DNA of 64,000 nucleotides. Origin: Fasciola hepatica. Its lineage: Eukaryota; Platyhelminthes; Trematoda; Plagiorchiida; Fasciolidae. The DNA is taken from positions 2,177,501 through 2,241,500 of the forward strand of contig CANUEZ040000210.1 of NCBI GenBank assembly GCA_948099385.1. Reading direction: 5' to 3'. The position numbers and the translations under genes were made by a program. The notes below the pieces were generated by a model. The model was not told the origin of the DNA and did not search any database. It was given only the letters and a program-made list of their open reading frames with translations. Of this stretch, positions 33,230-44,486 are shown piece after piece (the stretch's first letter is position 1; every line of letters begins with the position of its first letter).

Positions 33230-33990
33230 GTGAAGTCAAACTGTGTGTTCCGTGTGTTGGCATTTTTTTCTTCTCCTTCCCGTGTAGGTCCACTTCCTTT
33301 CCATCTTGTTTATTCATAATTTCTAATTCAACGTGCAAGATGGTGAGAAATGCAGCGGTCAGTGCGGCTTGCCCTACTGTTTAGAGCTGCACAAAGATAA
33401 TCATGAGTGTCTGTGTGGGCACGGGGGTTAATCAGTGACCACCAAATGTAACGAAAACACGGCGCAGATCTCATTCAGTTATTGATATACCAGTTATCTT
33501 CAAAATCGGAGAACGATTACTCGGAATTCTTGACGACCCACACGGTCCGGTAGCCTATTCCTTTGTAAACTTTGTTCTGTCTCCGCCAGCGTTCATTCCA
33601 TCCCACTAATGAGACCAAAGATATATCCACAATCTAACTATGAAGCAGACACAGTGCCAAAACAGATTAACTTCTTAGCCAAGAATATATCCGAGCTTGA
33701 TAGGTCTCTCACAGCTGTTGTTTCTCGATACTCTTTCATTTATCATTCGTTCTATAGTGGTGTTAGTGTAATGACTGTTGATGACATTACCTTGAGTTTT
33801 CTGATTATATCGTTGAACGGTTGTACGTAGCACTTTTCTCAGAACACAGATTCAAATTCCGTTTTAATTCAGTCCGGTTTCTCACTCCTTCACTGTCCTC
33901 ACTTTGGGACGGAGCTCTTACTACGACGGTTGTGTTGGTATTAGTTCTCGAGTGAAATTTCCGACCGTCACATCTGGTGTTGCGGTCAGT
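33230..33990. other. Possible gypsy 3' end
   Basis: The stretch around 33885-33960 (CTCCTTCACTGTCCTC through GTTCTCGAGTGAAATT) resembles 60555-60630 near the end of the related gypsy copy. It may therefore be the 3' end of a further copy of that family, with the following LTR shared. No intact gene. Confidence 0.35.
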
Positions 33991-33999
33991 TCACACTAT

Positions 34000-34612
34000 G
34001 GATATTTGTAATTTGGGACTTTGAATGTGCCCAGCAGTGCGCGATACGTTAAGGAATATATCAAGCGCTCCGAAGTTTGGTGTTTGACTAGTTAATCCTC
34101 CGATTCTGAAAAGACTGCGCATTTTCTGGCAGTCTTTGGAAAGGATGTGTTCTCCCTCGTGAACAATCTGGCCTCTCCGTGTTCTTCAGTTATCAGAAAA
34201 TCGGGAATTTCCCTGGAAAGACTTCGTCTCCAAGGCTGCAGTCCTTATTCTTCTAACCCACGGACGGCGTGCTTTGTGAAAACTAACCAATGACCAGGCC
34301 GGCATATCCCACAAAACAGTGCAGTCGTGATGAGTGTGCCCATGAACCCATCAATCTATCACACGTCACTGTTCACTCCGACCATTGACGGACATCCTAC
34401 TGCTTGCGCTTTATATCAACCTGCCAACCAATCAGACTAATAATATACTGTGATACGACTTAACCAATCACATCTGCACACCAAGGTAGGCAATCAGTAA
34501 CAACGCCATGTATGTTTATGTATTCCTTGCCTTATGCTGTATAGAGTTTCTCTTTTGTTGCAATTGAATACAGTTTCTGCATCAGTTCACGCTAACTTTT
34601 ACGTTGGGACTG
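34000..34612 (+). repeat. Probable gypsy LTR / promoter region
   Basis: This lies directly upstream of gag-like sequence. It has three CCAAT boxes (near 34285, 34428 and 34464), a TTATAT box at 34411, and a downstream GAATACAGTTTCTGCATC-type segment. A degraded primer-site-like TTGGGACTGGGTGATC follows at about 34604. The boundaries are estimates. Confidence 0.4.
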
Positions 34613-37600
34613 GGTGATCAAGGAATCACTAATCGCGTTTAGTTCAGAGGTTTGCGCACCTACAGAACATAAGTGTCTTTACCATACAGATCATTGAAGG
34701 AATTACTCCTGATACACTTTCAACCGGTGAAATTTGATGCCGCTGAGCGGGAAAATTTCCATTTATTGATGCGAGGTGCCAAACCATCAAAGCGTGAATT
34801 CCCGTTGCAGTTATAGACGTTGGTCACGAAATGCAATTTAAGTGATCAGCTCGACGCACTGTTACGGGACAGATTATTGCTGCTTTCATCTGTCCGGATT
34901 TGAATTAGAGACTTTTGCTCCACAAATGCACTTTCCAGTCCGTAAAGCTTCTTTGTGAGCAATATTAGGACGTGCGTGGCACGGTCAATAACGAGTCCCC
35001 AATTTCGTTCAGCTCGAAAAATCCGAAGTACTCTTATCCACGATCGAGGCCAGTGAGGTACTTTCCTTGAGGCAGCCTAATCAGCCAAAATTGCCACTCT
35101 CGGTCAGTCCAGCCAAGCAAGAAAAAGAATGAATTTAGTTCTTGTGGTCAGAAGCATTCTCGATTGGCCTGCCAATTTCACAGTGCAAAGTGTCCCAAGT
35201 GTGGTAAAGTAGGTCATATTCAGTCTGCATGTAGAAGAGAAAAGACGCGTTACTGAGCATCTGTCCGAAGAAAACAACTTACCTTCAGGTTTCGATCTCT
35301 TATTTTATCCCTTTTCAGTTCCGATAACTCTCGCCACACCACCGGTTCGTTTACTGTTAGTCCTGTTTTTCGCACTCATTCATTATGGAAACATGCAGTG
35401 TTGACTCACATATCCTTCAAAAGGTTTTGCAGGAAAGCGGTCCTTTTGTAAATTTCCAACCCTCTCTCAGTTCAGCTTAAAGCACAGCTGATCACCAGCT
35501 ACACACACTTAGCTCAAATGAACTATTTCCTACTGAAGAACCAACCAATACATATTAGTGTCCTTTTCTTATAAATGACCTGGACATTTCCACCTTTGGT
35601 TTGAACTGCTCGAATAGTGTGTGTGTTTTACTGAAATTTTTGTCCGATTCTCAAAATCCCTGTATCTGGTGCTTAATATTTGACTTTTTCAAAGGTTCTG
35701 GTGGTATCAAGATGGATTCCGCACATCTTAGGATTATTAGTTCTACCATTTTTACGAAGCGCTGCGCCATTCCTCTCGCATCCAGTGAGCCCGTGAAAAT
35801 GGTACTAAGCGATTTGTTCCGTAAAAGAGTTTAGACACCTTTGATTTCTTCAGCGTCGGTCAAGCCAATTGTGACTCCAGCAAATCGCGACAGCAAAATT
35901 CCCAGTATTTGTAGTGGTTATCAAATTGCATTGGACAAGTAGCTTAAGCAGTCCAGTTGTGTCACTCTCAAGCCCGAAGATGTTCTGCACCAGTTCCTAG
36001 GTTCGGATTATATTTTTGGAAATTTGCACGAAAGACGCACTTTTACAGATTCCACTTGATGAGCCGTCCCGCGAACTAACCACCATTAATACGCCCTTTT
36101 GGTTTGCATCATTACATTTTTCTACCTTACTGTCTTACCGTCTCCCTTGTTTTTTTCAAGACAATATCAGTTTTCTCATTTCTGACCTCAGGGGTGTTTG
36201 CGCTTACCAAGATGACATAATTGTCTGTGCTGCCTCCAAAGAATTGCATAATGACCGTTTGTTTATGGCTGGAAAAATTTCATAAGCACAATATAGCCTT
36301 CAACCCTTATTAGTGCTTTCTTCACTTTTGGGTTATTTGGTTGATTTTGACGGTATTCGTCCTGATCCTAACCAATTTGGTCTGTTGTCCAGTGCACCCT
36401 CTCGTAAACCATTTGTTAAATCACGTGCTCTATAGGGCTCTTTTAGGCCTTACTTAGGATTTAATCCTAATTTTGCTCCTAGGTCTGCAACTTTATTCGA
36501 TCTTCTCTCCAAGCACGCGTTTCAATGGTATTCACAGCATTACAATGTCTACGCGGCTTATTGACGTTTTCGTCTGCTAACGGTGTACTTCGAAATATTC
36601 CTTCCTCATGCATCTTTGACAGTTATTACCGACTCGTCACCTACCAGCATCGGAGCTGTACTAAAAGAAGTTCATCCAGATTCGTGCATTTCTCGCCGAT
36701 CCAGTGCAGATGAACGCGGAGAAACGTAAACGCCGCGTGAGACACAGGTTGTCTATTGGGCCGGTACGCGTTTGCGCAAGTATTTGTTTGGCATTGACTT
36801 CCTTATTCCCGCTTATCATGAAGCACTGAAGTTCATCTATAACGCACACCGGTCTTTGGCTAAATCGTTGGCAGCCATGGCGTTAAGTGCCGCAAAGCAA
36901 AATCTGCTCTTTATGAAGACAACTTGTCCCGCTACGGCATTTCTGAAGAGACCTCCACAACTGACTGCTTGTTTACAAAGCTACTGCTTCTTAGCCGTCT
37001 AATCTAGTTCGTGAAACAAAGAAGCACTATCATGCCAGTACATCTTGTGTTCGGCATGGATGGTGAGCTGATATTCGTCGTCCGGTTCCTGAATCCTATA
37101 AACGATGCGAATGAATTTCAGTGATGTGTGATGGTATGTTGTGTTGTAACGACAAAATCATTGTACCTCCTAAGCTGTTGGCTGCTGTTTCGCAAGATTT
37201 GCATTCCGGACACCCATGCATTGCATCTTTTGCCAGTCTTATTTGCTGGTAGCCAGATTTAAATAACGACTTTTCCGTATTGCCAAAATCTGCCTTGGCC
37301 GGTTACATGAACTTCACACACGACCATCGAAATGAACGCAGTGGCCTGTCTTCAGAGTTATGGTACCGTGTTCACTCTGATTAAAGTAATCCATTTTTAG
37401 ACAGGTACTATGCTCTGGCTATTACTGATTCCTAATCTTGTTGATCGGAGGTATATTTCAGTACTTCCCCCAATGCACATTTCACGACAACAGCCCCTAG
37501 TAAAAAGTTCAATCGAGAAGGCTTTCCATGTGTCATCGTTACTGACAACGGAAACCACTTTGATGTGAAGCAGATGACTGACTGGCTGAAGTCTTTGGTT

Positions 37601-37805
37601 GTCATCATGTGATGACTCCACCTTAGTATCCACCATATAGTGGGGTGGCTGAAAACTTTTGTTAGCACTTTGAAGAGTGCAGTTTCATCTGTGCCCCCCA
37701 ATACTGTCGACAAACTCGACAGGAGTGTTGAAAATTTCGTAATCCAGTACTGGAACTCCACTCATTCGACGGCTGGAGCCAGTCCAGCCAAGCTGTTCAA
37801 GAACA
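34612..37805 (+). mobile_element. Ty3/gypsy element relic (CsRn1-like), gag to integrase
   Basis: Gypsy domains occur in order: gag with zinc knuckle (KCPKCGKVGHIQSAC, 35196-35240); protease region (about 35340-35700); RT (about 35860-36290, with GVCAYQDDIIVC at 36195-36230); RNase H (36600-36900); integrase with ELWYRVHSD near 37360, VTDNGNHF near 37536-37560 and the C-terminal THSTAGASPAKLFKN at 37760-37805. Integrase matching stops at about 37805, where a Penelope-like sequence begins. A second copy of this family lies at 57950-60660. Frames are extensively broken. The zinc-knuckle spacing and RT type suggest the CsRn1/Kabuki lineage known from flukes, but this is inference. Confidence 0.78.
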
Positions 37806-38645
37806 GAGTTCTGTGGTACCTTGTACATTTCGAAACTGTCCTTCACTGCATGGCTTGCAACCCTGTCCCTGTCTAGCTTCAGTAACCTAGCTAACCATTT
37901 TGTTAGTTTGTGTTGTGGAGAGTTGACCATTGATAAGGTTAACCGCATTGGTATTTCTGTTTTGTGTACTTTTGGTAGACCATACAGTTGTGGCGTTTGA
38001 TTCCCTCTGAGTCTCAGTGACTTGGTTGTTGATTCGCGAATAAGGCCCACTTGAACTAGAATTCGCAGTTCCGTGTTAATTCGAAGTTCTAGTTCACTTG
38101 GATCATCTGGCGTTGGGTCCTTCTGGAACTTTGCTTCATCCTCTGAAATAGTTAACACTTTCTGCACGTATGACGATTTATCCAATAATGACAAATCCCG
38201 ATCCCATGTCTGGAAGCAGGATTACTATGTTAGGGTTCTTCTTCAATCCGTCGAGAGCTTCACCGTTCCTGTTCGTTAACAACGATTGTTGTTGTCGTTC
38301 GATACTGACATTCCAAATCAAACATTTTCGCCTTAAGCCAGCTCAAAGTGTCTGCATTTGTTGGTATCAAAACAGCCATCTGTTCCAAGAAAGCTTCGAA
38401 GTTTGCTTGTGAAGAAATGTGGTTAATTTTCTTTGGTGGAGTACAATAGTTAAGGCCAAACCAAATTGTCAAGAGTTGTAAGTGGTCCGGTTGATAGGAG
38501 GGTAAATTTCGAACATATATCCATGGATTATCCGGAAATGACAGTACCAACATTTCATGATTTAAGTAATTTTTCAAATGTTTGATCTCACGTAAGCGGG
38601 TTTGACGCGCTTTATCAGCACAGAAATTCATAAACTTCATTCCTC
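37805..38645 (-). mobile_element. Penelope-like element, N-terminal half, inverted
   Basis: The minus strand from 38640 to about 37810 reads as the N-terminal part of a PLE protein. There is an N-terminal helical region (38640-38260) and then, after a frame change, an acidic linker and the RT entry motif LYGLPKVHKTEIPMRLTLSM (about 37930-37990), followed by HKLTKWLARLL. The LPKVHK motif is characteristic of PLE RT. It runs opposite to the C-terminal half immediately to its right, and the sequence it abuts at 37805 is gypsy integrase. Confidence 0.72.
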
Positions 38646-38649
38646 ATAT

Positions 38650-39100
38650 TAGGTTTAACCGATCGATGATGAATGACAGGTTTTGCATCGTAGTCAACAT
38701 GCAGAGTAAGTTCCAGTTACACTCATCAATGAGGCTATTAGTCAAGTGGGAGTGCTCAGTCCCCTGCGTAAGCAGAACGGAAAGGCAGTTACTTCATGGA
38801 ATGGCTGAACGCATTCCTGTGTGGCTTCAGAAGACAATGAGTAGCGATTTCACCGCAGTTGCATCATCAAACGAGCAAAGCTCAATCAGATCATCAGTTA
38901 CTCGACATCTTCATGAGACAAAGCATTGCATCAACGCAAGTCAAGCGTTCAAAGTGATCTACTCGACCACCAGTAACAAACTACTAAGATAAATGGAGGC
39001 TTTATCGATCCGTGCGCACTAACCTGAACTGTGCAAACAACGCAAAATTGTAATCTATTTATCATTGTCGTTGTAACGAAGTGTGATAATTGTTGTGTGG
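38650..39100 (+). mobile_element. Penelope-like element, GIY-YIG C-terminal end
   Basis: The plus-strand frame 38666-38992 matches the last part of a PLE GIY-YIG nuclease: SVPCVSRTERQLLHGMAERI then RSSVTRHLHETKHCINASQAFKV. After one stop it ends with the PLE-typical EALSIRAH..ELCKQRK...LSLS (about 38995-39065). The segment 38994-39115 also aligns with 53895-54035 at the end of another PLE copy (shared CTTATCGATCC, CTGAACTGT and GATAGACATG). The RT core between this and the inverted half is missing. Confidence 0.7.
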
Positions 39101-39318
39101 TTATCCGATAGACATGCATGAATGTGTGCGTCATGTGGTTTTGCCTTTGTTTATGAACATTTCGTTCATTTATTTTGTTATGAAAATAATAACTTCGACT
39201 GCAGTGTGCACTTTGTAAAGATACAACGAAATGATCTAGGATACATCGTGCAATCTGTGTTTCTCACTTCTGTTTTAAAATTTTGCATTCGGTATAATTT
39301 TTTCTTACGTTTTTTGGT

Positions 39319-39730
39319 AATGGATCCTACTTTAAAACTGGGCGATAATGCTGACGTTGGGGTCAGCACCAACAGAATTTCCACTAAGCCCCCACTTTTG
39401 GCTCTTTGAATCCCCGTGTATGGCTTATTCAGCTTGAGGCTTATTTCCACTGTCTCAAAATTGCCTCTCAGTCCACCTTGTTCTCATACGTAGTGACACA
39501 ACTTTCCACCAAAATAGCCTCCGAAGTAGTGCATCTCATAGTCCCGAAGCCATCCGATTCCCCGAAAGACAAGCTTGGGGCCGCAGTACTAAGGCAAACA
39601 ACCTCGTCAGATGAAGCTCGTCTACAGTAATCGTTGGCTGGTGCAGAATTAGGCGACCGCACTCCATCTCAACTCCTGCGTCATATGCGTCATACAATTA
39701 TTTGATCCACTTGACTGGCTCAGTATGTGA
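39319..39730 (+). pseudogene. Gypsy Gag capsid fragment
   Basis: ATG at 39319 (MDPTLKLG) leads, after one frameshift near 39408, into NPRVWLIQLEAYFHCLKIA, then VVTQLSTKIASEVVHLIV and LAGAELGDRTPSQLLRHMR. This is the capsid region of gypsy Gag: a W-x-x-Q/L-E-x-x-F helix start and a LGDRTPSQLLRHM core. A similar but distinct Gag is at 43686-44486 (SRKPSELLREM). It ends without pol. A TAA in the LAGAEL region and others break it. Confidence 0.65.
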
Positions 39731-41190
39731 ACAAAATAACGCACCTCACCAACTACGTGCGACAGGGCAAACAGGATTCGTCACACGCCTTTTCTCAGCC
39801 CATCGGGTGGTACTTCTGGGGGATAGAGATCTGTTTGCGTGATAATGGGAACATTATACAGACTGCAACATTTTGGAAGTACTACATTCCAAGGTTGGAA
39901 ACCAAGGAAAAAGGCTTTTAGACTACTTACTTAGAGTGTGGCATTTGACAGACTTGAGTGAATATAGCGCAATTCAATCATCCAAACGTCCGGCGACCAA
40001 GTATCCAGCGACCAAATGTCCGTCGGCGAAAAGCCCGGGAGCCGGGGCCCTCAGCCGTCTAGAGCTCAACTCGCAAGGTGTCGGTAAGAAACGTGGGATC
40101 CGTAACCCACCGGAGACCGGTGGTAAAAGCTCAGTTCATACGTTGTTTGGATGAGGTCGAGTGTCCTGAGTGCTCAGTACCACCTGCGCCGTAGACGCAG
40201 GTGAGTATACCGCTGTATGCCCCATGGGCCATCCGCGGCTGGTTTGGAATCAGGGTTTAGCCATATCCCCACACGACGGGCCATTAATCAGCCAGCCCGT
40301 TAGAGAGTGCCGGGCATTCGCTTTCGTCTTCGCACTTCAATGGAACATCTCCACCACGAGAAGGCCGCGAGTAAAACTACCTCGGCAAAAGCCGCAGTGG
40401 ACGCACGGCCGCTTGAGAGAATTTCGAGAGGCAACCATGATGAGTAGCCGTCTCAGAGCCTTAGACATCTGACCCGGCCATAATGAGACACTCAGAGGTC
40501 CTTACTACTCACGTCGAAAGAATAATAATCACTGCATCGATATCGAACTGGCAAGGCTTGCAACACCAACTCTCCCCTCAACGAGATGGTGTGCTGCCTC
40601 CCTATTTTTCGGGTGGCACCGCTTGTCATATCGAACATTGCAGTTTCTGCCCTGGTGTGTTGCCACGGTGGAAAGGTGACAGCTTATACTACTGTTCCCG
40701 GCTGCTTGCTTACTGCCTTCGGGCATTTACCCTACATCCACCTTCCATTTTATAAGTGCCTGGCCAATATGCACTTTTATTGTGCAAAGACCCTCTTAGT
40801 TTTTGCGCGACTCCTTGTTACACTCGGTCTCTTGAGACGGACGAAGTTCCCCAGCCAGATGGGAGCAGCTGAAGTCGCACAAGTGGCCTGATGTCGATCT
40901 CGGCGTTCTGTTTGGTCTGAGTCGTTGGTCTGTGTGAAGTCTTGAAGTCTTGAGATAGTGCACGGGTTCGAGGCCGAAGTCCAAATTGTCCCGGATCTGG
41001 ATGTCTCTGGTGGGCCGAAAGATAGCTCACCGGATAATTAGTCATGGGAAAGGGAGAGAGGGTTCAAAATACAAACCTTGACAGTATTTTGCATTTGGTA
41101 TTTCCGGCGAGCTGGAAGATAGACCGCTGGACAACGCGATAGTGTTCAGGATGCTGATTCTAACTGCAGTTTGCCTCTTGTATTGCCGGT
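39730..41190. other. Anonymous, GC-richer repeat-like DNA
   Basis: No domain recognised. 39980-40060 holds short repeats of a GCGACCAA-like word (frame 39873-40154 reads RPATKYPATKCPSAK). 41005-41216 holds three imperfect copies of a roughly 33-base motif (see findings). It may be untranslated parts of the flanking gypsy elements. Confidence 0.4.
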
Positions 41191-42010
41191 GAGTTAGACG
41201 ATAGTTCGCCGGACGGCAGAAGAAGGCATTCCGTTCAGCTTGAGCAGCTCAAACGATTCCGACTTGGAAAATTCATCAGACTTCAGGCAGCGAGATTTTC
41301 GAACCGCTTGTCGAGTGGCCTTGTGTGCGGTCTTGTTTGGGAAGACGTGTGTGGCTCCCAACTTTGTCCGAATAGGGCGTTCAAACATGAGCTCTCCCGG
41401 TATCTCGTTTGCTGCTCGATGGCATGTCTTTTGGTATGTGAATAAGGCTTTCAGGACCACAGTTTCTCAATTTTTACCTGAAAAACCAACTGCTTTATTA
41501 GATTCCCTCCACGTTCTGTTAAAGAGCTCCGTGAAACCCTTTGCAACTAGATTGTACGGAGTTGTTCTGGAATGACGGGTTGCGCTGACTTCCAGGCAGG
41601 ATTCAAACTCTCGAATTGTGAACTGAGGGCCGTTGTCAGTAAATATTCCATCCGGCAGTCCGAATCGAGAAAACACGTGCCGTAATCAGCAAACGATGAT
41701 AGCTCTTTTTACCTTCCCATACAAATGTACTTCGGGCCGGCAACTGTGGAACTCTTTAAGTACGACTCGGTTCCAAGGCTTTAAGCTCAACTGCTTCCGT
41801 TCTATCTGGGGTCTTGAAACAAGTAGCAACTAAACATTCCCTTTGATGAAGAGGAGCCAGGCTGGATGGAGCTGTAATGTCAGCGGCAATCTTCGACCAA
41901 GGTCTCATGGGAAAGACTTCGAGCCGCTTTGATGAGTCACTCTGTTTTGAACTGTTGTCCGACAGTTGGCATGGTTAGCAGTCACGGACAAAGCTTTCTA
42001 AGGGCTTTGA
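41190..42010 (-). mobile_element. Ty3/gypsy integrase fragment
   Basis: Read on the minus strand: zinc-finger cysteines (CQLSDNS region near 41975), a core start PWSKIAADITAPSS near 41890-41930, and RFGLPDGIFTDNGPQFTIREF (41610-41670) holding the second catalytic Asp. After one stop, HRAANEIPGELMFERPIRTKLG (41340-41425) is the C-terminal part. It is a different gypsy lineage from the 34-37 kb copy. Gag, protease, RT and RNase H are absent, and several stops are present. Confidence 0.72.
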
Positions 42011-42040
42011 TATACTAGGCCATCAGCTTAATTCAAAACA

Positions 42041-42180
42041 ATAGCAAATCGAGCAAAGCGTAGCCAATTCGCACCGGTCCCGAAATCAGAACAAGATTGA
42101 TTAGCAGTTTCTAAGGTACTAAATTGAAAATTACAAAGTATACAAACGCATATAAACCTCAGATATGCGGCCAAGTTGAA
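42041..42180 (+). repeat. Partial copy of the BEL LTR family
   Basis: GAGCAAAGCGTAGCC and CCGAAATCAGAAC align with the left part of the LTR at 46603-46978 (GAGCAATGCGTAGCC, CTGAAATCAAAAG), in the same orientation but more diverged. The right half is not recognisable. Confidence 0.55.
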
Positions 42181-42409
42181 TCTACAGTAAAACCCAAAGG
42201 TTTCATTTCCCATGGTTCAAGCACGACGGTCAGAAAATGTTTGAGGCTAAGTTCGAAAGTCATATGAGAACAAAAGTGTTGTGTGTGAACGAGTTTAGCA
42301 AAGTATTGTCTTATATAGTCACATTCACAAAACTCGTAGGGCTTTTAGGAGAATTTTCAGTGTACATCTTTTACGTCCCCTTTTTCATTACTAGCGATCT
42401 GCGATCTGC

Positions 42410-43118
42410 TAGGCACATGTATGAAATGAAGTTGGCCCAGTGTGTCAAAAAGCATCCGAAGAAGCACCACAGCTACGTGAATTTAAAGGGTTCTTTGAGA
42501 GATGCAGTAGGACCACTAACGACTCATGATCATGGAGTGGCAATAGACAACCAAAGAAAAGCAGATGCCTTGTGTGGGTATTTTAGTAGCGTGCACAGAA
42601 TAGGTAACAGTGTGCAGATAAGTTTTGAGGGGGCGACTCCTCCAACGGGCATAACAGACTTGAATCATACAGTGGAAGTAGTACGCTAATAATTGGAAGA
42701 GCTGGATATCCGTGGGTCCGCCGGGCCAGATGATATCCACCCTGCTATCAATAAGCCGTTGGCTGATATCCTATCCCTTCCAGTATATAAGTTATACAGG
42801 GCTATCCTGGACCATGAGAGGTTGCCACAGGACTGAAAAAATGCAGCAGTGATAGCTACACATAAAGGGGGCCCCGTCTGAATTGGGAAACTACAAGCCT
42901 TCTAGACTAACCTGCGTCCCATGCAAAGTGTTAGAGAACGTCATCGAGGCGCAAGTCTACGAGCACCTACCAGAGATATCTATGCCTTGCCTAGCTCAGC
43001 ATGGACTTCTTGAAAACAGGTTGTGCTTGGCCTATCTCTCGATCTTCCTAGGCGAAGTCACTCAAAGAGTGGATGAGGGTAAACAGATGGAAGTGCAGGG
43101 CCTCGACTTTGTCAAGGT
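42410..43118 (+). mobile_element. CR1-like LINE, RT N-terminal piece (left part)
   Basis: The frame 42237-42689 ends in a recognisable CR1-like stretch: SARHMYEMKLAQCVKKHPKKHHSYVN, then GPLTTHDHGVAIDNQRKADALC, then SFEGATPPTGITDL. Next come LLEELDIRGSAGPDDIHPAI (42695-42755) and VYEHLPEISMPCLAQHGLLENR (42955-43022). It stops at GLDFVK (to 43116), where LDFSKAFD is expected. The gypsy LTR starts at 43119. The element resumes at 48947, so this is the left part of one LINE split by insertions. About 30 codons between the parts are missing. Confidence 0.78.
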
Positions 43119-43426
43119 TGTAGCGGTTGCCATCCTCATTCGTACTTTTACCACGTTTATTGTTTGACTGAATGCTGACTGCCAAGCGCGGTGGCCATTT
43201 GACCGTTGCTCTTGCGCACGCTCTCACGCACGCTCCCAAATAAACGCTAACCACTATCTCTCCCAATCGCCTCCTCGTTCTCACGGGTCGTGGAGAATAC
43301 TGTTCTTGTTAACATATTTGTGCAGAGCCGCACAGTAGAGTAACGTGCAGGTGGTCCACGCAGTACAAAGGACCGAAGCACGCGTCTACTAAGGAAACCG
43401 CGAAGTAAGGTCTAACCAACCTTACA
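43119..43426 (+). repeat. 5' LTR of a Ty3/gypsy element
   Basis: 308 bases starting TGTA and ending TACA, with AATAAA at 43238-43243. Its right edge is fixed by the primer-binding site two bases further on, and its left edge by the sudden loss of CR1 reading. No matching 3' LTR was found in the window. Confidence 0.72.
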
Positions 43427-43428
43427 GT

Positions 43429-43446
43429 TGGTGAGCCCGACGTGAT
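43429..43446 (+). promoter_or_regulatory. tRNA-Trp primer-binding site
   Basis: TGGTGAGCCCGACGTGAT matches the complement of the 3' end of eukaryotic tRNA-Trp at 17 of 18 positions (the tRNA would give TGGTGACCCCGACGTGAT). It lies two bases after the LTR end, as expected for minus-strand priming. Confidence 0.75.
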
Positions 43447-43685
43447 CCCCAGGTCACGTGAGTTTCCTTGTTTTCTACCGTTCAAGGCCCAGTCTGCGTA
43501 CGTTTTTGTGTTTTATTGTTCCCATATCTGTTGATTAGTTTGGTCGGTTTACCAAATAATTTTTTTTCTCCATACATATTTTTGGTGTCTAGTTCGTCGT
43601 GATTTTTGTTCCTTTCTCTCGAAGTTTATAGTGCCTTATTGATCGTTGGTTTCTTTCCCCGTCTGTATTCGATAAAGTAATCGCT

Positions 43686-44486
43686 ATGTCTACTGAACGG
43701 AAACCCTGCTAAGACCCCACCGTTGAGGCGATCCCGCTGCACATACCGGCATTCACGCCTGCTGATCCAGAACTCTGGTTCACGCTGGTCGAGTTAAAAT
43801 TCGAAAACTGCTACATAACCAGTGACGCCAGCCGTTTCAGGTGGGTAGCCGGCCGCCTCCCGCCAGAGGTCACAATGCAAGTAAGGGACGTAATAATCTC
43901 TTCCCGAAGCTATGAGGCTTTAAAGGAGGCCGTCATTGTCCGTACGACCCCAACGCAAGACCAACGTATGCAACAACTTCAAAACGTTGAGCTTGGAAGT
44001 AGGAAGCCCTCCGAACTGCTGCGTGAGATGCAGCGCTTGAGAGGACCAACGGTAGGCGAGGACCCGATCTTAAGGGAACTTTGGCTGCAGCGTTTGCCGC
44101 ACAACATCCCAGTTTCACTAAGTGTCACGCGCAAGTGTTCACTGGAGGAAACTGCAGCAATAGCTGATGACATTATGTCACGATACAACCCCGCTGTAGC
44201 TGGAGTAACCAGGTCCTCCGTCGCAACGGTGCCTGCCTTGCCAACATCTAACGACCTCGCGTCAGTTTTGTCTAGAATTGACGCGAGCCTGCAACGCCTA
44301 GCAGTAAGAAGTGGGTCACAGGAGCGGCACCGTGCACGCTCACCTAGGCGCCATAGTCCGTCATTGCAACGACGTTTCGTCGGTTCCTCAAAAGAAGGGT
44401 ATTGTGAATACCACAGTCACTTCGGTGAGGGAGCCAAACGACGCAAACTAGGGTGTACGTTTCCCGGTGCTCACCAGGGGAACTAA
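43686..44486 (+). pseudogene. Gypsy Gag with one early stop
   Basis: From ATG 43686 the frame meets a TAA at codon 9 (43710-43712) and is then open to 44486. The capsid region is readable: FTPADPELWFTLVELKFEN, then RFRWVAGRLPPEVTMQVRD, LGSRKPSELLREMQRLRG and EDPILRELWLQRLPHNI. The C-terminal basic part ends with a CEYHSHFGEGAKRRKLGC cluster, like the unusual Cys-His-Cys-Cys Gag finger of fluke CsRn1-type elements, but one cysteine reads Arg. Pol begins in the -1 frame, overlapping the end (44453-44486), which could reflect the ancestral frameshift expression. Confidence 0.78.

Larger units (their letters stand above)
29630..33230 (+). mobile_element. RTE-like LINE, near full length, degraded
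   Basis: The most complete LINE in the window: 5' region, endonuclease (30230-30900), reverse transcriptase (31280-32460) and C-terminal domain (32462-33170), all on the plus strand and in order. The left boundary is approximate. The C-terminal RLGHVLRMA motif and the endonuclease FNVRTLMQTGQQA start are hallmarks of the RTE-like family that is very abundant in flukes. Stops and frameshifts are spread throughout, but the terminal frame of 228 codons remains open. Confidence 0.82.
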
